This document shows, one piece after another, positions 1 through 5,351 of a stretch of 6,252 nt of DNA. Each line of letters begins with the position of its first letter. Positions within the stretch are counted from its first letter, which is position 1. A program made the position numbers and the translations under genes. Below the pieces are notes generated by a model, which did not search any database, was not told the DNA's origin, and saw only the letters and a list, made by a program, of their open reading frames with translations. Source of the DNA: Rubrobacter sp. (GTDB lineage Bacteria; Actinomycetota; Rubrobacteria; Rubrobacterales; Rubrobacteraceae); the NCBI GenBank assembly GCA_013815575.1, contig JACDFX010000119.1, positions 1-6,252 on the forward strand. The letters run 5' to 3'.

Positions 1-598
1 CTATGAGGTAGCGGCCGTTGCCGCCGTCCTTGAGGGTCTGGGAGGCCGTTGCCTTGGTCTCCTCGTGGTAGTACTTGCCGTGGATGATGCTGGTGAACTC
101 TTTCTTGGCGTAGCGCGTAACGCGCTTCCAGACGGAGAGCACCGAGCCGCAGGTCGTGTCGACCACGACGCACTCCTTATCGCGGAGCTTTTCGACCCAG
201 TTTATGGGGGCGCCGAAGGCCGGCAGCAACACCACATCCTCCGGGGAGAGGCCGTCGAACGCGTCCTCCGTCGGGCCGTCAAAGCCCGTGGAGAGGAACT
301 CTATGCCCATCTCGCGCAGGCGGTCGTTCATGGAGACGTTGTGGATCATGTCCCCCGTTATGAAGATGCGCCTGTCCGGGAACTTCTCCCTGGTCTGGAA
401 GGCGTAGTCCACGGCCCGGTCCACCCCGTAGCAGAACCCGAACTCGTCGGCGAGGCGTATCGTTAGCCCGTCCACGGAGAGCGCGTTGCCGTTCTCGCGC
501 ACTTTGTCGACGGCCTCTGAGCGGTAGTCGCGGTCGAGGAGGTGCTGCACCTCCTCGCGCATCTTGAAGCCCTTGCGGAAGTATCTTTGCTCCGTCAC
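1..598 (-). CDS. ispH: 4-hydroxy-3-methylbut-2-enyl diphosphate reductase (IspH/LytB), cyanobacterial/plastid type, N-terminal part
   Basis: Cytosolic [4Fe-4S] enzyme that reductively removes the hydroxyl of HMBPP to give IPP and DMAPP, the last MEP-pathway step. The window holds 199 codons; the gene continues past base 1, and the plant-type family is about 400 residues. Seen: RYFRKGF near the N-terminus, GFCYGVDRAV with cluster ligand Cys56, MIHN with His86, LPAFGA at 125-130, VDTTCGSV with second ligand Cys150, and HGKYYHEETKATAS with His178 and Glu180. These are the signatures of the cyanobacterial/plant branch, not the E. coli branch, which has AHGV and GHxxHPE. The third cluster cysteine lies outside the window. 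I chose GTG at 598-596 because the family aligns from residue 5 onward and GAGG (607-604) sits 5 bases upstream; an in-frame GTG at 604-602 and an ATG at codon 13 are alternatives. The gene is divergent from the response regulator. Identity is very likely. Confidence 0.95.
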   Translation of the reverse strand, partial: MTEQRYFRKGFKMREEVQHLLDRDYRSEAVDKVRENGNALSVDGLTIRLADEFGFCYGVDRAVDYAFQTREKFPDRRIFITGDMIHNVSMNDRLREMGIEFLSTGFDGPTEDAFDGLSPEDVVLLPAFGAPINWVEKLRDKECVVVDTTCGSVLSVWKRVTRYAKKEFTSIIHGKYYHEETKATASQTLKDGGNGRYLI

Positions 599-657
599 GC
601 TCACCTCGTTGTAGCCTTTAGCTTCTAGCGGTCAGCTTCACGTCTAAAGAGTTCGTG

Positions 658-668
658 GCGTTATTTTA
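658..668 (-). promoter_or_regulatory. Putative -10 element / operator half for ispH
   Basis: Read on the minus strand this is TAAAATAACGC, an AT-rich island in GC-rich surroundings. TAAAAT fits the actinobacterial -10 form TAnnnT. A start about 7 bases downstream (near 655) would leave a leader of roughly 57 bases before the GTG at 598. No good -35 hexamer is visible about 17 bases upstream. The same 11 bases occur in the opposite orientation at 808-818 in front of the response regulator, so the motif could also be a shared activator or repressor site. Confidence 0.45.
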
Positions 669-807
669 GCAGGCGGCGTCCGCTCTCCGGGGTTCCGGGG
701 ACGATGAGAAGGGCCCTGGCGTGATCTCTTTACCCCGAGTGGGCGGGCCGTTTCGGGCGGGTTGGATCTTTTTTGTTGCCCGGGCTATGCGCGTGTGGCT
801 TTGGGTG

Positions 808-818
808 TAAAATAACGC
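808..818 (+). promoter_or_regulatory. Putative -10 element for the response regulator, leaderless arrangement
   Basis: TAAAATAACGC; the TAAAAT at 808-813 ends 8 bases before the GTG at 822. That spacing would put the transcription start at or next to the start codon, as in leaderless actinobacterial mRNAs. No Shine-Dalgarno sequence precedes the GTG, in agreement. A -35 hexamer is not evident. It is an exact inverted copy of 658-668, on the ispH side of the same gap. Confidence 0.45.
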
Positions 819-821
819 GCC

Positions 822-1217
822 GTGGAGAGAGGAAAACAGACAATCATGCTCGCCGACGACGATCCCGTCGCGCTGGAATCCGCCACGGAGACCCTTACTC
901 GTGAGGGTTTCCGGGTCGTCGTCGCCACGGATGGTCAGAGGGCCCTGCAGGAGGCGCTGGGCCGCAAGGTAGACCTCATCGTCATGGACGTCTCCATGCC
1001 GCAGGTGGGTGGCGTCGAGGCCTGCCACTGCCTCAAGGCCATGCCGAAGACCGCAAAGATACCGGTCGTCCTAACGGCCGCCAAGAAGGACCCAGCGGCA
1101 CGGGCGCTCGCCGAGCGGACCCACGGCTGCGTTCGCGTCCTGCGCAAGCCCTTCTCGGGCGAGGACCTCCTTGCGACCGTCCGCGAGCTGGTCAGGCCCC
1201 GGTCCCTCATACGTTAG
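822..1217 (+). CDS. Orphan single-domain response regulator (CheY-like receiver)
   Basis: A 131-residue protein that is a receiver domain and nothing more: no DNA-binding or enzymatic output. Such proteins accept phosphate from a histidine kinase and act by binding a partner or relaying the phosphate. Seen: beta-1 QTIMLADDDP with acidic pair Asp12/Asp13, phosphorylation site Asp56 in DLIVMDVSMP, Thr85 in VVLTAA, and Lys109-Pro110 in LRKPF. The residue three before the lysine, usually an aromatic switch (Tyr106 in CheY), is Val106. The GTG at 822 is preferred to the ATG at 846 because starting at 846 would remove most of beta-1; the AGAGG at 828-832 is also 13 bases from that ATG, which is far. 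No kinase is in the window, so the partner is unknown. It is divergent from ispH and followed by a terminator. Fold certain; role unknown. Confidence 0.93.
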   Translation: MERGKQTIMLADDDPVALESATETLTREGFRVVVATDGQRALQEALGRKVDLIVMDVSMPQVGGVEACHCLKAMPKTAKIPVVLTAAKKDPAARALAERTHGCVRVLRKPFSGEDLLATVRELVRPRSLIR

Positions 1218-1220
1218 CCG

Positions 1221-1259
1221 GCGCCGGCCGGAGTAGGGTTTGCCGGTGCTATGATTTTT
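1221..1259 (+). terminator. Probable intrinsic terminator of the response regulator
   Basis: GCGCCGGC (1221-1228) pairs with GCCGGTGC (1242-1249) as an 8-bp stem with one G:U pair and a 13-base loop. It is followed by TATGATTTTTC, with five T at 1255-1259. It begins three bases after the stop codon. Stem and T-run are seen; termination is inferred. Confidence 0.55.
1250..1255 (+). promoter_or_regulatory. Possible -10 element for the exporter operon
   Basis: TATGAT differs from TATAAT at one base. A start near 1262 would leave a leader of about 30 bases before the TTG at 1294. It lies within the T-rich tail of the preceding terminator, and no convincing -35 is present, so the call is tentative. 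Confidence 0.3.
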
Positions 1260-1293
1260 CTTTCGTGATCCAACCCGAACAAAACTCTTAGCT

Positions 1294-2814
1294 TTGGGGC
1301 TTAGCAAACGGCGCAAGACGCTCGTGGTGCTCGCGACGCTTATCGGGACCTTTCTGGCGGCCCTGGACGCCACGGTCGTGGGTACCGCGATGCCGACGAT
1401 CATCGGCGAGCTCGGCGGGCTCTCCCTCTACCCGTGGGCCTTCGCCTCGTACCTTCTGGCCGCGACCGTCACGGGGCCGGTCTTCGGCAAGCTCTCGGAT
1501 ACCTACGGGAGAAAGCCCGTTTATCTGGCCGGGATCTTCCTGTTCTTGCTCGGCAGCGTGCTGGCAGGGACCTCGCAGAGCATGGCGGCGCTGATCGCGT
1601 TCAGGACCCTGCAGGGGCTGGGGGCTGGGGCTGTGCAGCCGGTCGCCATCACGATCGTCGGCGACATCTTCGAGCTCGAGGCGCGGGCGCGCATCCAGGG
1701 GTTGTTTGGGGCGGTGTGGGGGATCTCCGCAATCCTCGGCCCCGCCGTCGGCGGCCTTCTGACCGACCTGGTCTCCTGGCGCTGGGTCTTCTACCTGAAT
1801 GTCCCCTTTGGCCTAGTCGCCGCCGCCCTTCTCGCCCTGACCCTGACTGAGTCCTTCGAGCGCCGCGAACGTAAGATGGACTACCTCGGCACCGCGCTCC
1901 TGACCGGCGGCCTCGTCGCCGTTCTACTCGCCCTGCTCGGGGGCGGAGGGACCGGCCTGTCGTCAGGCTCCGTCTGGCTCTTTCTCGGCGGCGTCGCGGC
2001 GCTCGGGCTGTTCGTGTTCGTGGAGGGACGGGCTGAGGACCCGATCATCCCCCTGGACCTTTTCAGGGACAGGATCCTCTCGGTCTCGGCCTTCGGGAAC
2101 CTGGCGATGGGCGGGGTCCTGCTCGGCGTCTCGGTCTACGTGCCGCTCTTTGTGCAGGGTTCGCTCGGCGGCACGGCCCTTACGGCGGGGGCGGTCGTGG
2201 CCTCCCTCTCCATAGGCTGGCCCGTCGGCTCGTTCGTCGGCGGACGGATGCTGCTGAAAACCGGGTACCGCGCGACGCTCCTGCTCGGCTCCGCGCTGGT
2301 CGCCGCCGGCTCGGCCCTGTGCGTCCCGATGGCCCGGGACACCACGCTCGCCTACGTGGTCCTCGCGGTCGTCGTCATCGGGCTCGGGCTCGGCTTCTCC
2401 AGCACGAGTTACCTGGTGAGCGTACAGAACGCCGTCCCCTGGCGGCGGCGCGGGGTCGCGACCTCCTCGGTCGTCTTCTTCCGGACGGTGGGCGGGTCTC
2501 TCGGCGTCGCCGCGATGGGCGCGCTTTTGAACGCCTCCCTAGACGACCGCTATCGGGCGGCCGTCGGACGGGTTGCGGAGGGCGACGCCGCGCTTGGTCG
2601 CCTCCTCTCCGACCCGAACGCCTTGCTGCAGCCCGCCGTGCGTTCCCGCATCCCGGATGCGGCCTACTCGGAGCTCGCCGGGGCCCTGGCCGCCGCGCTC
2701 TCCCCGGCGTTCTGGGTATTGTTGGCCTTCGGCGTCTCAAGCCTGGCCGCGGCGGCCTTCTTCCCGGCGGGCTCCGCCAAAGATCTCGTAAGAGGTAAGG
2801 CCGAGCATGGCTGA
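1294..2814 (+). CDS. MFS multidrug exporter, DHA2 (EmrB/QacA, 14-segment) family
   Basis: Inner-membrane proton antiporter of 506 residues, the usual DHA2 length, with 14 hydrophobic segments spread over residues 9-490. Seen: LDATVVGTAMP at 24-34 (family motif D1, Asp25 in the first segment), GKLSDTYGRKP at 65-75 (motif A), RTLQGLGAG at 104-112 (motif B, Arg104), the segment-5 antiporter motif ILGPAVGG at 147-154, and WRWVFYLNVPFG at 162-173. The TTG start is uncertain: it has no Shine-Dalgarno sequence, but it retains the basic SKRRK stretch before segment 1, and the first stop upstream in frame is at 1252. GTG at 1324 would cut into segment 1. The 3' end overlaps the next gene by 8 bases, so the two are translationally coupled. 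Substrate cannot be told; drug or metabolite export is inferred from family. No adjacent TetR or MarR regulator is present. Confidence 0.95.
   Translation: MGLSKRRKTLVVLATLIGTFLAALDATVVGTAMPTIIGELGGLSLYPWAFASYLLAATVTGPVFGKLSDTYGRKPVYLAGIFLFLLGSVLAGTSQSMAALIAFRTLQGLGAGAVQPVAITIVGDIFELEARARIQGLFGAVWGISAILGPAVGGLLTDLVSWRWVFYLNVPFGLVAAALLALTLTESFERRERKMDYLGTALLTGGLVAVLLALLGGGGTGLSSGSVWLFLGGVAALGLFVFVEGRAEDPIIPLDLFRDRILSVSAFGNLAMGGVLLGVSVYVPLFVQGSLGGTALTAGAVVASLSIGWPVGSFVGGRMLLKTGYRATLLLGSALVAAGSALCVPMARDTTLAYVVLAVVVIGLGLGFSSTSYLVSVQNAVPWRRRGVATSSVVFFRTVGGSLGVAAMGALLNASLDDRYRAAVGRVAEGDAALGRLLSDPNALLQPAVRSRIPDAAYSELAGALAAALSPAFWVLLAFGVSSLAAAAFFPAGSAKDLVRGKAEHG
2790..2800 (+). promoter_or_regulatory. 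Ribosome binding site inside the exporter gene, setting the next start
   Basis: The purine-rich AAGAGGTAAGG ends 6 bases before the ATG at 2807. It lies inside the last codons of the exporter and fixes the start of the overlapping downstream gene. Confidence 0.6.
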
Positions 2815-3466
2815 CCCCAGCCGGGAGCTTACCCTCGACGACCTCCCGCGCCCGCCGCTCTTCAAGCTGGTGGACGCCGAAGGCGGTGACGCCCTGCAGG
2901 AGACGGAGGTCGGCGGCGAGGTGGCGCTGGTGGCGGCCCTCTTCTCGGATAGGGAGCTCGCCGGAGAGTTCTCCGCCGGCGCCGCGTCGCACGGGATGGA
3001 GAGCCTGGCCGGCGCGGAGCCGCGGGAGCTCTACAGTTGGGGAGACGTCGAGGCTTTTGCTCTCTCCGGGATGGACTTCGTGCTCCTCGTGGGTGGGGAG
3101 GGGGTTGGGCTATTCCACGCGGGGGACGTGGCGCAGAGGGCGGCCGAGAGGGCTGGGGAGGCCCCGTTCCCCCTCTACGTCATCTCAGACGAGAGGGGGG
3201 AGGCGCCCCTGATCTCCGTCGAGGTGGGGGAAGGTGAGATCCTGGTTGCCGCGCTCTTCGGCACCCCGGAAGGGGCCCGCGCATTCCGCCAGAGCGCCGC
3301 GCACCTCGGCCTGCCGGAAGGCCTCGCGACCATAGAAGACCCCGACGGCCTCCGCCGCCACGCCCTCGTGGCCAGGGCGGCCGGGGCCGAGTACGCCGTG
3401 GTGGACCCCGAATCGGGGCTCACGGAGGCGGTGCCGCTGGAAGAGTTTATCGGCCCGCAAACGTAA
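2807..3466 (+). CDS. Acidic two-repeat protein of unknown function, SseB-like character
   Basis: I do not recognise this 219-residue protein as a named family. It has no signal peptide or membrane segment, is rich in Asp, Glu, Ala and Gly, and is probably cytosolic. It is built from two copies of one ~95-residue unit, about residues 17-110 and 120-216. Each runs PL(F/Y)..D....L..EVG.GE, then the shared LVAALF (41-46 and 146-151), a helix with a Phe (EF at 54-55, AF at 159-160), a Gly-rich turn, an alanine-rich helix, and a strand of FVLLV or YAVVD type with a closing (D/E)(V/F) helix. The order strand-VAALF-helix-'G.D/EY..V'-acidic end resembles SseB N-terminal-type domains; this is weak and by eye. 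It overlaps the exporter gene by 8 bases, so it is made with the exporter and may serve it or respond to the same stress. A hairpin follows its stop codon directly. Confidence 0.88.
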   Translation: MADPSRELTLDDLPRPPLFKLVDAEGGDALQETEVGGEVALVAALFSDRELAGEFSAGAASHGMESLAGAEPRELYSWGDVEAFALSGMDFVLLVGGEGVGLFHAGDVAQRAAERAGEAPFPLYVISDERGEAPLISVEVGEGEILVAALFGTPEGARAFRQSAAHLGLPEGLATIEDPDGLRRHALVARAAGAEYAVVDPESGLTEAVPLEEFIGPQT

Positions 3467-3467
3467 A

Positions 3468-3497
3468 GGGGCCGGGACCCCGAAAGGTCCCAGCCCC
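3468..3497. terminator. Strong hairpin ending the exporter operon, possibly bidirectional
   Basis: GGGGC-C-GGGACC (3468-3479) pairs with GGTCCC-A-GCCCC (3486-3497), an 11-bp stem with one C/A mismatch and loop CCGAAA. It starts one base after the stop codon. No T-run follows on the plus strand, so it may end transcripts poorly alone or protect the 3' end. The minus-strand RTX scrap stops 31 bases away, so it could have served both directions. Confidence 0.6.
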
Positions 3498-3527
3498 GTA
3501 CGGACGCTCCGGAGTTTGGGACGCGGG

Positions 3528-3737
3528 CTACCTTCTGGTCACCCGCTCGCAGTCGCCCTGGACGCCGTCTATCTCGTCGGCGATGGCCTGGTCATCGTTC
3601 CCGAGGCCACAGTTGACGAGGTCCCGCCCGCCGCCCAGGGCGTTTATGGTGTCGTTGTTGTTGCCGCCGGAGAGTTCGTCGACGCCGTCGCCGCCGGTGA
3701 TGTCGTCGAATGGTTCGCCGACCCGCGACCCGATGGG
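3528..3737 (-). pseudogene. C-terminal remnant of an RTX (hemolysin-type) calcium-binding protein
   Basis: A 69-codon open stretch on the minus strand, ended by TAG at 3530-3528 and bounded upstream by an in-frame TAG at 3740-3738, with no ATG and no credible start. It reads as RTX nonapeptide repeats: GGDGVDELS, GGNNNDTIN, ALGGGRDLV, NCGLGNDDQ, then ADEIDGVQGDCERVTRR. The two-cysteine tail (NCG ... GDC) followed by ERV is typical of the C-terminal end of secreted actinobacterial RTX proteins, whose repeats bind calcium and fold outside the cell. Only the last three or four repeats remain; no RTX coding continues past about 3710 in any minus frame. It is most likely the tail of a deleted gene. 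A very short intact protein, or one restored by frameshift, is less likely. Confidence 0.65.
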
Positions 3738-3789
3738 CTACGAGTTTCTCCCCTGGCCCAGCATCGAACGCCTGGTCGCCGAAGGGTAG
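3733..3789 (+). pseudogene. Possible 3' tail of a lost plus-strand gene
   Basis: The frame ending in TAG at 3787-3789 reads MGYEFLPWPSIERLVAEG, protein-like in composition, and a hairpin begins at the next base, as after the other genes here. Codons before about 3720 in this frame are just the antisense of the RTX scrap, so nothing coding lies further upstream. I cannot name the family. It may be chance. Confidence 0.25.
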
Positions 3790-3806
3790 CCCGTCCGGGA
3801 CGGGTT
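3790..3806 (+). terminator. Terminator-like hairpin after the short plus-strand tail
   Basis: CCCGTC (3790-3795), loop CGG, GACGGG (3799-3804), then TT. A perfect 6-bp stem directly abutting the TAG at 3787-3789. The T-run is only two bases, so termination strength is doubtful. Confidence 0.4.
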
Positions 3807-3833
3807 CCAGCCACGTGCTAGGCTTAGCCCATC

Positions 3834-5294
3834 TTGGATCGGTCTTCGCGGATTTACGGAAGCGCACCGGAGGTCGTCCTCGCGCTCGCGCTGCTCCTGG
3901 TTTTGGCCGTTGCTTGCGGGCCTGAGGGGGAGACGGGGCAGGCGGGCAGGACCGAGGGTGACACGGGGATCGAGGCCGGAACGGTTCCCTCGGATAAGAG
4001 GCCCAACGTAATCCTTATCCTCGCCGACGACCTGGACGGTTCGGTCTTTGGACGCTCGACGCTCGGTTCGTCCTGGACGTCGGAGGGAACCAGCTTCACG
4101 AACGCCCTGGTCACGACCTCCCTGTGCTGCCCGTCGCGGGCCTCCATCTTCCGGGGCCAGTACGCCCACAACACGGGTTTGGTGTCCAACCTCAACAAGG
4201 ACCCCGGCGGGGGCGCCAGGTTCTTCCGGGAGAGCGGGTTGGAGGACCAGACCCTCGCGACGCTCCTGCAAGACGAAGGCTACGAGACGTGGTTCGGCGG
4301 CAAGTACCTGAACGGTTACGAGGAGGCGGGTGGATGGGAAGGTCAAGTTCCGCCCGGCTGGGACCACTGGCAGGCGTACCTGGACGAGTCCATAATCAAC
4401 CGGGACGGGACCGTCATCGGCTTCGAAGACCACTACACTGACTGGCTCTCCGGCGAGGCCGCGCGGTACATAGAGGGCCGGCAGGGATCATCCCGGCCGT
4501 TCTTCATGCAGGTGTCCACCATGGATACCCACACACCGCTCGTCATACCCGGGCGCCACCAAAACGCGTACCCTGACGCCCGGGCTCCTAGGCCCCCATC
4601 CTTCAACGAGGCCGATGTCTCGGACAAGCCCGCCTGGATACGCGCAAAAGACCCGCTCAGAAAGAGGGAGGTGGACCGTTTCGACCGGCTTCAAGCCTTG
4701 CGCCTGCGGAGCGCGCTTACCCTCGAGGACCTGAGCCGGGAAGTCGTCTCAGCCCTCTCCCGCACGGACCAGCTAAACGACACCTACCTGATCTTTACCT
4801 CGGACAACGGCTACCACATGGGGATACACCGCATAAGGGGGGCCAAGTGGACGCCGTACACGGAGGCGCACGAGGTCCCGTTCGTCGTGAGGGGGCCGGG
4901 CGTCCCCGCAGACGAGTCCTTCGACGAGCTCGTCGCCAACACGGACATCGCCCCGACGGTCCTGGATCTGGCCGGATCTTCGCCGCCCGGCTGGATGGAC
5001 GGGAGAACCTTCGTACCCTTCCTGGACGGTGAAGCCCCCGATACCTGGCGTTCCTCGCTCCTGATCGAAGGCGTGGGCGGCACATACTACGATAGGCCCG
5101 GCTACGCCGGCGTGCGCCGCGAGGACGAGGTCTTTGTCGAGTACTCGACCGGCGATACGGAGTACTACGACCTCGTCAGGGACCCGTACCAGCTTGAGAA
5201 CCGCCCCGAAGACGCGCCGCAGGGTATAGAGGGAGACCTGAAAGCCCTGAAGAGCTGCTCGGGGGACGCTTGCAGAGAAGCCGAAGGTCCGTAG
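3834..5294 (+). CDS. Lipoprotein sulfatase of the formylglycine (CxPSR) class
   Basis: A 486-residue type I sulfatase, near the N-acetylglucosamine-6-sulfatase style, that hydrolyses sulfate esters. The N-terminus is a lipoprotein signal: hydrophobic core VVLALALLLVLAVA and lipobox AVAC with Cys28, then a Gly/Glu/Thr-rich linker to about residue 55, so the enzyme should be anchored outside the membrane. Seen: NVILILADD with metal-binding Asp65/Asp66, CCPSR at 98-102 with Cys98 as the residue oxidised to formylglycine, GGKYLNGY with Lys157, MDTHTP with His233, SDNGYHMG with Asp324/Asn325 and His328, and Lys338. All core catalytic positions are present. The TTG at 3834 is chosen because an in-frame TAG at 3825 leaves no other usual start before the signal core; there is no Shine-Dalgarno sequence, and TAGGCT (3819-3824) could be a -10 for a nearly leaderless mRNA. 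The substrate is unknown. No formylglycine-generating enzyme is in the window. Confidence 0.94.
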   Translation: MDRSSRIYGSAPEVVLALALLLVLAVACGPEGETGQAGRTEGDTGIEAGTVPSDKRPNVILILADDLDGSVFGRSTLGSSWTSEGTSFTNALVTTSLCCPSRASIFRGQYAHNTGLVSNLNKDPGGGARFFRESGLEDQTLATLLQDEGYETWFGGKYLNGYEEAGGWEGQVPPGWDHWQAYLDESIINRDGTVIGFEDHYTDWLSGEAARYIEGRQGSSRPFFMQVSTMDTHTPLVIPGRHQNAYPDARAPRPPSFNEADVSDKPAWIRAKDPLRKREVDRFDRLQALRLRSALTLEDLSREVVSALSRTDQLNDTYLIFTSDNGYHMGIHRIRGAKWTPYTEAHEVPFVVRGPGVPADESFDELVANTDIAPTVLDLAGSSPPGWMDGRTFVPFLDGEAPDTWRSSLLIEGVGGTYYDRPGYAGVRREDEVFVEYSTGDTEYYDLVRDPYQLENRPEDAPQGIEGDLKALKSCSGDACREAEGP

Positions 5295-5351
5295 AGAGAC
5301 CCTCGCACACGCGCCCGCCCGGAGCCCGACGGCTAAAGCCTGAAACCTCCC

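Noticed and set aside
65..466. Plus-strand open frames opposite ispH
   Set aside because: The minus frame gives clear IspH motifs throughout; these frames are antisense shadows.
734..774. CCCGA/TCGGG stem followed by six T (769-774) as a terminator or small RNA end
   Set aside because: Only five base pairs with a 14-base loop, an 11-base gap before the T-run, and no plus-strand gene upstream to terminate.
666..1028. Minus-strand frame of 120 codons across the divergent gap and receiver gene
   Set aside because: It is antisense to a well-supported receiver domain and shows no recognisable motif.
1287..1305. Direct repeat CTTAGC around the exporter's TTG start, with GGCTTAGC also at 3821-3828 before the sulfatase
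   Set aside because: Six to eight bases are too short to exclude chance in 6 kb, and the positions relative to the two starts differ.
2375..2992. Minus-strand frame of 205 codons across the exporter/two-repeat junction
   Set aside because: It is Arg/Pro-rich low-complexity translation typical of antisense GC-rich coding DNA.
3516..3821. Plus-strand frame of 101 codons in the gene-poor stretch
   Set aside because: Most of it is the exact antisense, in codon register, of the RTX repeats; Val/Ala/Asp richness is explained by that.
3738..4433. Minus-strand frame of 231 codons opposite the sulfatase
   Set aside because: The sulfatase motifs on the plus strand are decisive; this frame has no family features and does not supply the missing RTX 5' part.
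5295..5351. Short palindrome GGCTAAAGCC (5331-5340) and a 4-bp stem around the sulfatase stop codon as terminators
   Set aside because: Loop too small or stem too short, and no T-run in either direction.
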